A stretch of DNA of 64,000 nucleotides from Mycocentrospora acerina (GCA_022701365.1 JAKUHH010000201.1:620001-684000); one strand, 5' to 3'; counted from the stretch's first letter, positions 12,764-24,713 are shown. The notes: a model not told the origin generated them from the letters alone. Numbers and translations: made by a program.

Positions 12764-14622
12764 ATGTCGTTCGGCGGCCAAACACCGACGATTGTCGTGC
12801 TGAGGGAGGGTAAGGTGGCATGGAGCTTTGTATGCCTAAGCAGACACTGATTGCTACAGGCACCGACCAGTCTCAAGGCAGAGGGCAAGTCATATCCAAC
12901 ATCAACGCCTGTCTTGCGGTACAATCTACCATCAAAGGAACGTTGGGCCCATATGGCGGGGACCTGCTCATGGTCGACGAGAACGGCAGGCAGACAATCA
13001 CAAATGATGGCGCGACAGTCATGAAGGTAGCTACCATACTGGAGTTGAGGCATTAATGTGGAACCTGACGCTTTATAGCTTCTCGACATTGTCCACCCCG
13101 CCGCCCGCATCCTCACTGACATTGCACGATCGCAAGACGCCGAAGTCGGTGATGGTACCACGTCCGTCGTTGTCCTAGCCGGAGAGATATTAAAAGAGAT
13201 CAAAGACTTTGTCGAGCAGGGAGTCAGCAGCCAGACCATCATCAAGGGCCTGCGGAGAGCCTCGAACCTAGCCGTGAACAAGATTATGGAGATCGCCGTG
13301 GACACAGCGGAAGGCAACCAGCGGGACACCCTCTTGAAGCTTGCGGCCACGGCCATGAGCAGCAAGCTGATTCACCGTAACGCTGACTTCTTCACAAAGA
13401 TGGTGGTGGATGCCGTGCTGTCGCTCGACCAGGATGAGCTGAACGAGAAGCTCATTGGTATCAAGAAGATCACAGGTGGAGCTCTTCAGGACTCGCTATT
13501 CGTCAACGGTGTCGCGTTTAAGAAGACCTTCTCATACGCCGGTTTCGAGCAACAACCCAAATCGTTCAAACAGCCCAAGATTGTTTGCCTGAATGTCGAG
13601 CTGGAGTTGAAGAGCGAAAAGGACAACGCAGAAGTGCGAGTAGAGCAGGTCTCGGAGTACCAGGCAATCGTGGACGCAGAGTGGCAGATTATCTACAACA
13701 AGATGGAGGCACTATACAAGACAGGCGCGAAGGTCGTACTCAGCAAACTCCCCATTGGCGATCTTGCGACGCAGTACTTTGCCGACCGGGACATCTTCTG
13801 CGCGGGACGAGTAGCATCAGACGACCTTGACCGAGTGTGCCGAGCAACAGGCGCCAGCATCCAGTCCACCTGCTCGGATATCCAGGCCAAGCACCTCGGA
13901 ACCTGCGAGACGTTTGACGAGCGACAGATTGGTGGCGAGCGCTTCAACTTCTTCGAGGGTTGCCCTGAGGCCAGGACGTGCACTCTGGTGCTCCGTGGTG
14001 GTGCAGAGCAGTTCATCGCCGAGGTTGAGCGAAGTCTGCACGACGCCATCATGATTGTCAAGCGTGCGATCAAGAACAGGAGCATTGTTGCTGGAGGAGG
14101 TGCGTGCGAAATGGAGATTTCATCATATCTTCACAACTACGCCGACACCAAGATTCCCCACAAGCAGCAACCCATTATCAAGGCTGTTGCCAAGGCATTG
14201 GAGGTTATCCCCAGGCAGTTGTGCGACAATGCTGGTGTTGATGCGACGGATATTCTCACCAGGTTGCGTGTGGAGCACAGGAAGGGTAACATTTGGGCGG
14301 GAGTAGACTTTTCTACCGACAGCATTGCCAACAACATGGAGAAGTTTGTGTGGGAGCCCAGTCTGGTCAAGATCAACGCTCTTCAGGCAGCGACGGAGGC
14401 GGCGTGCCTGATTTTGAGTGTTGATGAGACGATAAGTACGTTTGCCTCGAGTTTTATTTTTTGTTTTTGTTTTTTTCAAAAAAAAAAGTTGCAAGATTTG
14501 CTAACAAGTTTGCAGAGAACCAGGAATCGCAGGCACCACAAGCTCCAGGGCAGCAGCTGCCGCCAGGTGCTGCACAGCGGGCGCTGGGGAGGGGACGTGG
14601 CAGGGGTATGCCCAGGCGGTAA
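12764..14622 (+). CDS. CCT7: T-complex protein 1 subunit eta (chaperonin CCT7)
   Basis: Eta subunit of the cytosolic TRiC/CCT chaperonin that folds actin, tubulin and other proteins. Exons are 12764-12809, 12860-13026, 13079-14435 and 14516-14622, giving 558 residues, close to the family length of about 550. The start MSFGGQTPTIVVLREG and the nucleotide-binding motifs TNDGATVMK and GDGTTSVVVLAGE are typical of group II chaperonins. GGGACEMEISSYL in the equatorial return and KNIWAGVD-like NIWAGVDFSTDSI further identify eta. The last exon encodes a short Gly/Arg tail (RGRGRGMPRR). The third intron is longer (80 bp) and has T- and A-homopolymers before its acceptor. Complete and intact; a housekeeping gene that ends 245 bp from the convergent F-box gene. 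Confidence 0.96.
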
Positions 14623-14867
14623 AGGAGCTCTTTGCGAGCGCTACGAAGAGAAACGAGGTGTATAGAATCACGATCAAGACACACTAGCGCCACCTCAAAC
14701 GCCGGAATAAGATGTCTACGATAATGCAAAAAACGCTCGCCTCGAGGTGGCACACTCGGATGCATTCGCATTGTGATGTGACTTTGATTCGAATCGAATC
14801 GAATCTATTCTATTCTCCTCTCTTCTATCCTATTCTGGCCTTGACTAATAATTCCAGACGGGACCAT

Positions 14868-16557
14868 CTATGTCTTGATGCCTCCTCGTACCCACGCCAT
14901 GCCATAGCTCTTGACTCTACTAAAGAAGAAGGGGCGATCATTCTTCAGCCCAAACTCGCCCCAATCGTCGGTGAGGCGGTTATAACTCCAGTACCCTTGC
15001 CAGTTCAACTTGTTGTTCTTGGCACTCCGTCCCGCATTCCCCACATTCAACATCATCTTGTACAGGTACTTTGGCGTCACTCCTTCCGTCTCTACAATCA
15101 GGGTGCCTTCTTTTTCCAATTCCACCTCCCTTTCTTCTTCTCCCTCTTCCACTCCTCCCTCGCTGCGGTTTCCGCCGCCGGTCAAGCGCCAGCGTCCCAG
15201 TAGGGCGTCTTTCATGGGGGCGCTGGGCAGCGCGCCGTGGTTCTTGTGCATGTGCTCAATGTGCAAGAAGGGGACTACGTCTGTGGGTTCCGATGTGGTG
15301 AGCAGCGAAATGCATGTGCCGTCGCGGAAGAAGCGCAGGTAGCGGTAGTATGTGACGATGTGGATGGGGGAGTTCCAGGACACGGATGTTGGGGAGGATT
15401 GGCCCGGGCGGGAGTAGTTGACCGTGCTGATGTAGCAGCCGGTGAAGCGGATGCGTGGGCGGCGCTGGAAGAGAGCGCGGTAGGTGGGGTAGGACGTGGG
15501 GACTAAGAGAGGGGTGAGGGAGAGCGGGGAGGGTTGCTCTTCTTCTTCTGATTCACGGTCTGAGTCGAGGTCGAGGATATGCCCGCCTTGCTCGTCGTCG
15601 CCAAGAGGTTTGCCAGAGACTTGGCAGGTGAATGTGTAGTGCATGGCTGCGAAGCCGTACTCGGGGCCGAGGACAAGGCGCTTCCAGACGCGGTCTTCAG
15701 TGGCGACGAGGTAGGCGAGACGTTTGCAGACTTGGGCTAGACGTACAAAGGAGGCTATGTCCTGGATGGCGACGTTTTCTAGGATCTCGACTAGCAGTTC
15801 TTCTGGGAGGGTGGAGATGGGACATGGCGGAGCGGGAGAGAATTCAGTTGGTGGTGGCTGTCCTTGGATTGAAAGGGAGGAGAAATCGCTAATCAGAGTT
15901 TGAAGGGAAGACGGAAGACCGGCCGTGGGTGCCGTCCCTGGGGGGTTGGCAGAGCTGGAGTCGTGTGTTTTTGACGCTGATGCTGATGGCACTGCTGGTG
16001 CTGGCGGCGCTTGAGGCTTGGACTTGAAAAACGAAGGTGGGAAGTGCTTTGCTTTGTATGATTCGTGCACTTTGGAGTCGAGCTGGAAACGATCAGAGGA
16101 ATTCGCATGGCAGAACAGGTCACGTCACGCGTCTCACCTTGAACGCTTTTCTATACAGATTTACACTATCGCCCAAGCTCCCCTGGCTTTCCTTCTCCAC
16201 TGCCTTTTCGTAGTGGTCGAGGGCAGAGCTGGGTTCTTTACTCGCAGACGCAGCAGCAGCCGCCTGGGCGCTGGTTTCATCCAGCCTCCGGCCATGCTGC
16301 TTCTCGCCCAAATCGTGGTACACGTGGGGAGTTACGTCGTCGACATCCTCGAGACTGCGCTGGCGGGCGTGCGAGTGGGCGACGGCATCCGGCGCATGGC
16401 CCTTGGGCACGTGAGCCTTGGACGACGAAGCAGCGGCAGCGGTCGCTGGGGGTTTGGAGAGAGCAGGCGCGGTGGCCTTTGTCCTGGCGGTGACCTCCTC
16501 TTTCCATTTCTGGCGGAAGGACTCGAGCTCGGCCTCGGCGTTTGTGGTGGAGTCCAT
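14868..16557 (-). CDS. F-box protein of the Pof7/Hrt3/FBXO9 type
   Basis: Substrate receptor of an SCF ubiquitin ligase. Exons are 16557-16138 and 16082-14868, 544 residues, with a 55-bp intron. The N-terminal part has a TPR-like helix pair (ALDHYEKAVEKESQGSLGDS to VNLYRKAFK), then a low-complexity Ala/Pro/Ser linker, then the F-box (PISTLPEELLVEILENVAIQ to VCKRLAYLV), about residues 245-295. The C-terminal half (RPRIRFTGCYISTVNYSRPG, YYRYLRFFRDGTCISLLTT, FFSRVKSYGMAWV) is the conserved beta-rich domain of the FBXO9/Hrt3 family. An acidic insert (SDRESEEEEQ) lies in the middle. The start at 16557 is the first ATG and the frame is intact. It faces MTM1 across a 525-bp divergent spacer. Confidence 0.9.
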
Positions 16558-17082
16558 GGTCTAGTTCTGGGGTGGCGGCAGCAGGGCAGGGCAGGGCAGG
16601 CAGGGCCGGGGCAGTCCGATGTCGCAGGCGTCCAGGGCAGAGGCGAGAGCAGGCTGTCCAAGGGCCTAGTATGAATACATGTCTGCGACTAATAGTACAG
16701 TCTGCAGTGGGTGAGTCAACGCGTCAGGCCCGCCGACGATCGCGACAGCGCCCTTGGGCGAAGACGCACAGTCAGAGCGCCGCCGCGATGACGAGGATGC
16801 ATCCTCATGGCGATCGGCGGAGCGACTGGTGCGATAAGCCGCGCCTGACGTCGGAAAAGTGCGGGCACGATTCCGATGCGCGCTAAAATATTTCCAGGCG
16901 GCGGGCTAGCGCAAGCCCATGCATCACTGCCGTCTCGCCGTCCATGTCGTCGCCGCCCTCACCGTCACCACTCTGGCATTGGACTGCCGCCGCCCTGCAC
17001 ACATGACGCGCCCCATCACCGCCCTTTCCCCCGCCCTCCCTCGCCCGACATAGCACCCCGCCTGTCGCAATCCCGCACCAAC
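16558..17082. other. Bidirectional promoter region (F-box gene / carrier gene)
   Basis: GC-rich spacer between two head-to-head starts. The stretch before 17083 is CT/CA-rich, as is common before fungal start codons. No coding sequence recognised. Confidence 0.5.
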
Positions 17083-18505
17083 ATGGCGACAGCGACCCAG
17101 CGAGCCGAAGAGGTCGATATCATGGCCGGCGCGGGCGAAGTGTCGCTGCCCCAGAAGATGCTGTCGGCCGTGTCTGGCAGCATCCTCACGTCTGTGCTGG
17201 GTATGTAGCTGTCTCTGTCTGTCTTGACTCTGCCCATGTCCCCTCTCTCCCCTCCTCTCTCTCCCCTCCCCTCTTCTCCCAACACTCCACACGGCCACGC
17301 CAACGCCACCATGACCACCACTACGACTATGACTCCCAGCACTGACTTGCCCAGTAACGCCTCTCGACGTCGTCCGCGTCCGTCTCCAATCGCAAGAACA
17401 CGTCTCCAGCACCACGTCGTCGCCGCCCCGCGTCTACAATGGCGCCTCCCTCACACAGTTCCGTGATTTGCCGCCGAACCTCGGGATATCGGCGTGCTGC
17501 AGAGAGGTCTTCTGGATGAACAACAAGGCGCCCTTCTGCGTGGCAGGCCCAACAATGGCCACTATCAACCCCGCCGACCTCGCGTCGTGCGCAGTCGAGG
17601 AGGTGGAACGCAAAACTATCAACAGCACGTGGGACGGACTCCGAAAGATTGCCCAGAATGAGGGGCCCACAACGCTGTGGAGAGGCCTGTCGCCGACGTT
17701 GGTCATGGCAGTGCCTGCAAACGTCATCTACTTTGCTGGATACGACTGGCTACGAACGTCACCGGCGTCGCCATTCCGCAAGACCGTACCCGATGCATAC
17801 GTTCCACTCATCGCAGGCGCAGCTGCACGCACCCTCGCCGCAATGACAGTCAGCCCAATTGAAATGTTTCGAACCAGGATGCAGGCCGCAAACCACACAG
17901 CCACCGCTGCTGGGCACTTCCGTGAGACCATGGACGGTGTGCGGGAGATGGTTGCCTCACAGGGCGTGCTGAGTCTTTGGAGGGGCCTTACCCTGACTCT
18001 TTGGCGCGATGTCCCATTCTCAGCCATCTACTGGTGGGGGTACGAAGCTACCAGGAACAAACTTACAGACGCACGAGGAAGAAGAGAAGCAAGAAATGAC
18101 AGTGTCGAATTCCGCTTAGGTCGTGGAGAAGACAGGATTCAACGACGAAGCCGTTCAAGAAGTCGCGAGAACCAGATCGACACCCTCACCGACAGTTTCC
18201 TTGCCGGTGCCGCAGCAGGAGGAGTCGCCGCGCTCGTCACAACTCCCTTCGACGTTGGAAAGACTAGGCAGCAAATAGCACGACACGCGAAGCAGGTTGC
18301 TGGTGTTGTTCGGCCTGAAGACCAGGCAATGCCTCGCTTTCTGATGCACATTTACCGAGAGCAAGGCGCCGCTGGTCTGTTTAGAGGATGGGCAGCCCGA
18401 TGCCTCAAAATTGCTCCTGCCTGCGCGATTATGATCAGTTGTTATGAGCTTGGGAAAAAAATGGCCAACGAGATGAATGAACGACGAGATACAGATCGAA
18501 TTTGA
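17083..18505 (+). CDS. MTM1: Mitochondrial carrier, MTM1/SLC25A39-40 type
   Basis: Inner-membrane carrier of the SLC25 family, orthologous in type to yeast Mtm1 and human SLC25A39/40, which affect mitochondrial manganese SOD activity and glutathione import. Exons are 17083-17200 and 17355-18505, 422 residues, joined across a 154-bp C/T-rich intron. Three carrier signatures are visible: PLDVVRVRLQ, PIEMFRTRMQ and PFDVGKTRQQ, one per repeat, together with GLSPTLVMAVPANVIYFAGY and GLTLTLWRDVPFSAIYWWGY, which are typical of this subgroup. A loop between repeats two and three contains an unusual Arg/Ser run (RRSRSRSRE). A Cys pair in the first matrix loop (ISACCREVFW) is also a subgroup feature. 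Intact. Confidence 0.92.
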
Positions 18506-19213
18506 AAGAGATGGTAAAATATCTCGTAAAAGTCTGCAGTCATAGGTTCCACAACTGGATATTCACGTAGTGGATTGTTTGCATGCACAGGCAGTCGCGC
18601 GTATATACTTAGTGTTATTAGCATGGCCATTTACTTGGAGCAAGAGGCGTTCACTTGTGTCAGCATGGGATGGTGTTTGGGCAACTTAGCGAGGGGCTAT
18701 TTTCTTGAGATTCAAAAGCCTTGTAACTGTAACGATACCAGCGCATGTATTCATCATTCAGCGCGTGTACAATAGTAAAATCATATAATTACCAACCTAT
18801 CCATCACCCACATCTACATGTGATCTTGATCGGTGATGGAATAAAATGTATTTTAGGAGTGATACCTTTCTCATATTTAACCTTCATGTGTTACTTGTGA
18901 CGGCTTTTGTATCATTCTAGCAGGTCATCAATTGCTCAAGTAAACCTAAGAATGAAAATAATTGCATAGTTGAAGATTAATCTCTATTAATTAAATTCTT
19001 GCTTTGGAGTCTTCTCGTAAGAGTCTTCTGGGGTTAAAAATTATTATCGTTGTTATCTTTAAGAGAGGTCAAGTCAGCTTAGTCTCCAAGGGTTCACTGG
19101 CGCTAGTCAAGCACGTGTGAACGCGAACCAACGTTGTGCGCAAGCCAAAACACGTCCACCTCGCACACGCAACCCACGTCAACTGAACCGCTTCCACCTC
19201 AATCCAAGTCGCG
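18506..19213. other. Intergenic
   Basis: AT-rich spacer between the carrier stop and the start of the ELYS-like gene. No open frame with recognisable content. Confidence 0.6.
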
Positions 19214-20270
19214 ATGCTTGACGTAGAAGATTTCGAAGCTGTTTTCCAGGGCATCACCTACAGCGATGGCATCGTCCAAGAGATCCTAGAGTACCAACAC
19301 GCGCTCGGACGCACCTTCTTCGAGCGACTGCTAGAGGTCCTCAAAATCAAGGGTACGTCACTTATCTGTGATACAGAATGTTCCATACTAATTACAGCTT
19401 CTAGGAAAGAAAATATATCCACCCAGAACCCCACAACAACTGCACGACCTTCACGATCGCATCGTCTCCTCAGATACAACCCTGCACAACAAAAACTGCC
19501 TTATCTTCTATCTGCTCAAAGACTTGTCGCCTCTGCAGCATGATGCTACTGAGCTTGCAACAGCTTTCGCGCGCGATGTTCACCTTGAGAAGCGCTTCTG
19601 GACGTTCATCGAGGGACTATGGGCGCTGGACCACCTCGACTTCCCAACCGCTGTCGGCAACCTTACACATCCAAGCATCATACCGACATTCCCAGATGAG
19701 ATCCTGCTCACTCTACTGACAGGAAAGGATAAGCTTGGAGGCATGGGCGTGCACAAGAGCGAGCAAGACGACATACTCCCACTCGCATATTACAACTGCG
19801 TGAAGCCACCTCTAGAGGACCAGAAGGTCAGGATCGAGTTCGCAAAGTACCTTGCTGATCGCAACGTCACGGAGATGTACTACTGGATTCACACGCGTCC
19901 AGAGTACGAGCAAAAGGCGTTATTAGAAATACTTGTAGAGGAGACACTGCAAAAAGACGCATGGGGAAACGGCAATGCCGCTCCGCTATATACTCGGGAA
20001 GACAAAGCGATGGAGTTGGTCAGCCTTCCGTTGAACGAGGAAGAGGAGCTGCATATCGAGAAATATCTCACAGAAGGCAAAGGCAGGACGTTCCAGGGTG
20101 CAGAAGACACAGTCATGATCCGCAGGATTGCCATGGGCAGACTGACGGACGTTGCTAGCGAGACAGGAACGAGGGGGAAAAGGATGGATGGCGTGAACTG
20201 GGAGGTGTTAAAGGATGGCGTCAAGAAGGGTCTAGGGCCCAGGAAGACCGAAGATGGATTCGTGCTCTGA
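19214..20270 (+). CDS. ELYS-like domain protein (nuclear pore-associated)
   Basis: An alpha-helical protein resembling the ELYS-like domain family, whose members (human ELYS, fission yeast Ely5) work at nuclear pores. Exons are 19214-19352 and 19405-20270, 334 residues; the 52-bp intron ends at ctag. The N-terminus MLDVEDFEAVFQ and the helical core (ARDVHLEKRFWTFIEGLWAL, DFPTAVGNLTHPSIIPTFPD) support the call. The second exon frame is open from the splice site and the join is in phase. The C-terminus is basic (KKGLGPRKTEDGFVL). Its stop is 130 bp from the stop of the convergent desaturase. The family call is from memory of domain features and is less certain than for neighbouring genes. Confidence 0.75.
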
Positions 20271-20400
20271 AGGAGAAGAAGAAGAAGACAACGAAAACGA
20301 GGCGCGGCTTTTGCATAGCGAATGGCGTTTAGGTGATTTCAATACCCTACAAGGCAAATCGTGTCTACTTTCTGGACCCGTCCAAAAGCCACATCATGGC

Positions 20401-21844
20401 CTACTTGAGCTTACTCGGCTCTCCCTTCCAAACCTCGACCTCCTGCCCTCCCCTCAAGATGCCCACCCTCATGGTCGACAAAAGATTATGCGCCGCGTTA
20501 CTATGCTCGTACACACCCCCGTTAAACAACGCCGTAGCATCCTTGCCTATCGCCCCGGCAACCAACGCCTTCCCCCCCGGATGCTCCTTCACAAACGCAC
20601 CCACGTCGTGAATCACGCCCGCGATAGCCACAAGCGTCGCCCCCTTTTCCGAACAACTAGTCTGAAACTCATCCCAGGACAAGACGGGGAGCTGTGAAAT
20701 GGGGACCCCCCAGTCCAGGACGGAGCGCTTGCGGTCCAGGGCTTTTTGCTGCTGCTGCAGCCGGCCCTTTTCGATTTCGTTTTCCCGGAAGGTCTTGAGG
20801 TTGGAGGCGAGCGGGAAGGGGGGCAGCGAGAAGAGGAAGATGAGCCATTTGGTGGGGTCGTACTGGTACCATGTGATTGCGTTGCCTGTGGGGGTGGGAT
20901 TAATTAGTATAAATATATAATGATAAAAAAAAGTTTACTTTCACTTGCACTTGTAGAGAAGGAAGAGGAGGAGTAGGAGTAGGAGGAGGTGTGGTGTGGT
21001 GGGCGGAACAGAACATACGGTAATCACTTGGAAACTCGTGGTGGAAGTTGTGGTAGCCCTCGCCCATTGTGACCAGCGCGGTTAGGAAGTGATCCCTAGG
21101 GCTTCTCCGGTCGTCAAACGGCTGCTCGCCAATGTAATGCGCGAGACTGTTCACGCAGAACGTTGCCTGCTGCACCAATGACGCGCGGATAATCCCCGCG
21201 TATACTAGGCCTCCCCACCAATCTCCCCATCCCAGTCCTGCCACTAGCATCGGAAAGATCCAAGCGGCAAATACTAGACACTCGACGTAGTATTTGTGCT
21301 GGTAATACACTACCGGGTCCGAGTCCAGGTCCGAAATGTCCGTCCGGCCCTTGACCTTGGGGTCGTTGTTCAGCACCATCCAGCCCAGATGCGAGTACAG
21401 CAGTCCTCGCATTACCGAGTAAGGGTCTTTGGTGGTGTCTGTCCAGCGATGATGCGCGCGGTGGTTTGCACTCCACCATCGTATTGAGCCTTGGATTGCG
21501 CCTGCGCCAGTGAATGCAAGGAAGAGTCGCAGGGGTAGACGGGCAGAATAGCACCGGTGCGACCAGAGTCTGTGATAGCCTCCCGTGATGCCAAAGGCTG
21601 TCAATGCATAGTACACAAAGGACCAGGCGAGCGTTAGCCGGCGTATTGGTATGTTTCGTGCGAGAAAGAGGCCATATATGGGCAGGATGATTACAAGGGT
21701 TGTATTCAGCCAATTGATCTTCTTGTGCCAGTTTCTGAGGGTGACGGGTTCATGGGCAATGTGCTGTTTCTTCGGGGTTGTGCCAGGGTGCAGTTCCTCG
21801 ACAATCGTGGCCAGCGGTATTTGTGCTGGGCTTGGGTCGGTCAT
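20401..21844 (-). CDS. OLE1: Delta-9 acyl-CoA desaturase with C-terminal cytochrome b5 domain (Ole1 type)
   Basis: Endoplasmic reticulum stearoyl-CoA desaturase that inserts the delta-9 double bond, fused to its own electron donor. Exons are 21844-21019 and 20885-20401, 436 residues, with a 133-bp intron. The three histidine boxes are present: HRLWSH (His91), HRAHH (His128) and HNFHH near residue 270. The C-terminal cytochrome b5 domain has the haem-binding HPGG motif. Hydrophobic segments flank the boxes. Length is a little under yeast Ole1. The frame stays open upstream to a GTG, but ATG 21844 (MTDPSPAQIP) is the first methionine. All iron ligands that I can see are intact. It is one of possibly several desaturase genes; the symbol names the family type. 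Confidence 0.92.
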
Positions 21845-21917
21845 GATGAACGATTTCTCGCACACAGAGCGGGGAGAAGGGGGAATCAGAGTAGTTCAGA
21901 TACGCAGGCGCTGGAGC

Positions 21918-21930
21918 CTCATATATACAT
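21918..21930 (-). promoter_or_regulatory. Probable TATA box of the desaturase
   Basis: A TATATA-containing stretch on the minus strand, about 80 bp before the ATG at 21844. Inferred only from motif and distance. Confidence 0.35.
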
Positions 21931-22641
21931 GCATTATATCTCGTCAATATTCGTCCGCGACGAGCCCGCAGTACAGAAACGTGGGCGGGACGCCCAACCA
22001 CAATGCAGCCGAGCAATCAGCGTATCCATTTTCAAGTGCCTCATAAGCTGCACCTAAACGTCAATTCGTCAGTATGTGGAGGTGGAGACTTTCGGAGGGT
22101 ATCTGCTCGGTCAGACTGCGAAGTAACAAGTGCATTTTCAGATTAGGAAAGCGTTAGACCAGTTTAGGCTAGACTTGCGTCAACGTTACTTGCCGCGACA
22201 ATCCACGCAACAATGTACCCTTCTAGGTGTTCTTTGCGAATTGTAGGAGATGCAATTGTCGTGTTAGATATGTGCTGGGGTGGTGGTCACACCACCTGGG
22301 GTAGCGACAATTCTATCCACGGTACCTGCATATGTTGAGAATTTCTTATGTGGAATGATCCTGGAATGTTCACGGCAGATATCTTCGCAAGCATGTGAAT
22401 GCTCGCAACTTGGCCCCAAAATAGCATGTGATTGTTCCTTCCAGCAGTTAACAAGACCTTGCTGCAAGTCCTGTAATATTTCAACGGGCCCCTTGTACCT
22501 GATACGTACAGACGGTCGACACGACGACCGGCTCTGAAAAGCAACTGTGCGATAATTGAGGAAGCCTAAACAAGAATCAATGTTCAAATTAGCAGTCAAA
22601 CGGCAGTATGTGGTACCCGTTCTCAGTCTTCGGTCTGCCCA
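21931..22641. other. Intergenic
   Basis: Upstream region of the desaturase followed by sequence without a recognisable gene. A minus-strand frame at 22264-22599 shows no family features. Confidence 0.5.
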
Positions 22642-23110
22642 CTACTTCAAGAGCTTACACCCTCCTCCCGTAAATACCCAACCATAGTCAGGGTACTCAC
22701 TATCATTCCCAACAGTTCGTACCTCCTTGCTCTTGTTGAGGAAAGTTGGAGACCTACCAATAACGAAGAGACACGAGGCTTTCTCATGCTCAAGCCGTTT
22801 TATGTCACCAGTAGGGGCGTAAAGATTGACCAGGAACTTGCGAAGCGTGGAAGGGCTCTTAGTGTTCCTGTATGCGTACGCAATGGCACCAAGAACTGTA
22901 ACTTACGCACACGCTAATGTTGGTAATGGCGTTATAAACGGCAGCCTATAGATCGGCATGCTGCAGAGTCTCGGCTACAAGGTGTGCCTTGCTGATACGG
23001 CCGTAGCGATGACTAGGGCTGTGATTGGCTTTGTAGGTTGGAATCTTCACAGGTACATCGCTATCTTCAATGCATCGCTAGAGGTCAATTCCTAGTTCTT
23101 TGATAGCTAG
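22642..23110 (-). pseudogene. Relic of a fungal BTB-type gene
   Basis: Minus-strand remnants resemble the C-terminal half of the fungal BTB proteins found elsewhere in this window. One segment reads RISKAHLVAETLQHADL, then TAG at 22948-22946, then AAVYNAITNIS. After a one-base phase change a second segment reads IAYAYRNTKSPSTLRKFLVN and continues open to TAG at 22644-22642. The layout (a helix LAxxYVLxDxL-like, then a YxNTxxxSxLRxxxVxLY-like box) parallels the intact BTB genes at 23.8, 59.3 and 60.6 kb. Another in-frame TAG lies at 23080-23078. No intact BTB N-terminus is seen. CAG to TAG is a C-to-T change. The gene family is inferred from a weak resemblance. Confidence 0.45.
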
Positions 23111-23792
23111 AATTTTGAAATGCAGAAGTTGGGAAGATGAAGTTGTGTATCCTGTGGAACTGATCTTGTGGCTCCACATCGCTCAGTGTGGGTCGCTCTG
23201 ACTGAAGATGAAGCTAGGCGCAATTCTTCACCAGCTAAAATGGCAATCAGCTAGGTATAGGCTACAATAAGTACAAAATTGTCAAGCTGCTTTCAGTGTC
23301 AGGTCTTGTCAAATGTTTCGAGTTGTAGGAGGTGAGATGTAGGATATGGAGTAAGGTTGTGGGTAAGATCACGCTTAGAGAGAGATTAGTGTTTGGGTAA
23401 ATGAGTGTTCTTCGATTAGCTCTTAGAAATAGAAAATGCCGACCCTGTTTGAAATTGGCTTTTTTGAGGTTGAGTTGATTACTCTTCAAGGTGGTAGATG
23501 GGACACGTTCTAAGCAGTCTTGCAAGATTGTCAACTATAATACTCCGAGGACTTTTTTTGCTCTATAGTATATACCCAGAACCCTAGAAAAAGAACCCCA
23601 GCTACAAAATTCAAGAGAAGATACTCGCCGAAGCATTGGCGTTCGTAAGCATAGAACCAAAATGATAGTGATTTTAATGAAATTCATCGCTTGCAGAAAG
23701 TGAAGAAACTTGTGTCCTTGAGGATGTGGATGAGAAGTTCAAAGAACTTCACACTAAAGATCATAAGCACCAGAACTTTACCTATACCCAGC
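23111..23792. other. AT-rich intergenic
   Basis: No supported gene between the BTB relic and the stop of the RING/BTB gene. Confidence 0.5.
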
Positions 23793-24713
23793 CTATTCAT
23801 CAAATTCTTGCTCAGATTCTTGCTCAGTCTCCTCTTCAGTCTCCTTCTTGAACCCGTATTCCCCATTTGTGTACTTTCTTAAGATGTTGTCAGGCATTGG
23901 TTCTTGTACCCTTCCATTGAGAAGAGCTTGACCTATTTTGCATATGAAATCAATTTCAAAGTGGTATGGTTGTTCGTCAAACCAGTCTGGTTCCAAATAT
24001 GCTGCAAAACTTTCGACGATGAAATCCCTCATATCTGAGTCTGAGTGCTCTTTAAATGCATATTTGACTGAGTCGACCCCGAACCTGTAATTATCATCTT
24101 GCTCATGACTCGAGATGATGTTGGAAATTATGGCGTGTTTAAAGGTCTTGTCTTGAAGAGCTGTAGAAATGGTCCAGGCTTTTAGTAGAGGAAGGCATAC
24201 ATCCACATCTTCTTCGGGTTCTACTTCATCGACCAAAAGCCGGCCAGTGTAAAGCCAGTCGACGTATAGTTGCAGAGCATCCTGGTCTAGCTCACGCTCC
24301 AGTAATACTGGCCTTACAGTATCAGTTTTCCAGAGCGCTCGGCACATGGGACATGTTGTCGGTCCAACTAGCGATCGCTGCCAATCTTCAATGCATTTCT
24401 CGTGAATATTTTGGCCGCAGGCAACGCAAAAAGTGATGCTACCTCTTTTCAACTTGAACTTTTCAGTGCAGATCGAGCAGTCTGCATCTATCGCCTTCCG
24501 ATTCTTTTGCAAGCGCGTCTTGAAGAACTTTGATTTTGCGCACAAAAGGTCCTCATGGACAGTGAAACGACGCCCCTTGCGCCGGATCTTAAACTGAGCG
24601 ATTCTGCGGCCAAGACTAGATAAAATCAGTACAACAGTCATACAGTCACCTTAATGTGCTCACCTGATGTGACACAATTTTTTCGTTGCGCCACCAATTT
24701 TGTAGACGCCCAT
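23793..24713 (-). CDS. BTB/POZ-like protein with an inserted RING-type zinc finger
   Basis: Exons are 24713-24664 (50 bp) and 24615-23793, 290 residues. The join restores a BTB start: a beta-rich N-terminus, then FTVHEDLLCAKSKFF (BTB A-box like) at about residues 34-48. A zinc finger follows with spacing Cys63-x2-Cys66-x13-Cys80-x2-Cys83-x4-His88-x2-Cys91-x13-Cys105-x2-Cys108, a C4HC3 RING-variant pattern. The BTB fold then resumes (LYVDWLYTGRLLVDE), followed by the usual fungal BTB helices and the box YAFKEHSDSDMRDFIVESF. The C-terminus is an acidic Glu-rich tail. BTB proteins often recruit Cullin3 and RING domains recruit E2 enzymes, so a ubiquitin ligase role is inferred. The second exon alone would start with a weak methionine upstream of the acceptor; the spliced model fits the fold better. 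Confidence 0.82.

Noticed and set aside
15010..15506. Several plus-strand open frames across the F-box gene
   Set aside because: They are antisense to a well-supported coding exon and have no family features; GC-rich coding DNA keeps opposite frames open.
20254..20697. Plus-strand frame overlapping the 3' end of the desaturase
   Set aside because: Antisense to the cytochrome b5 domain and lacking features of its own.
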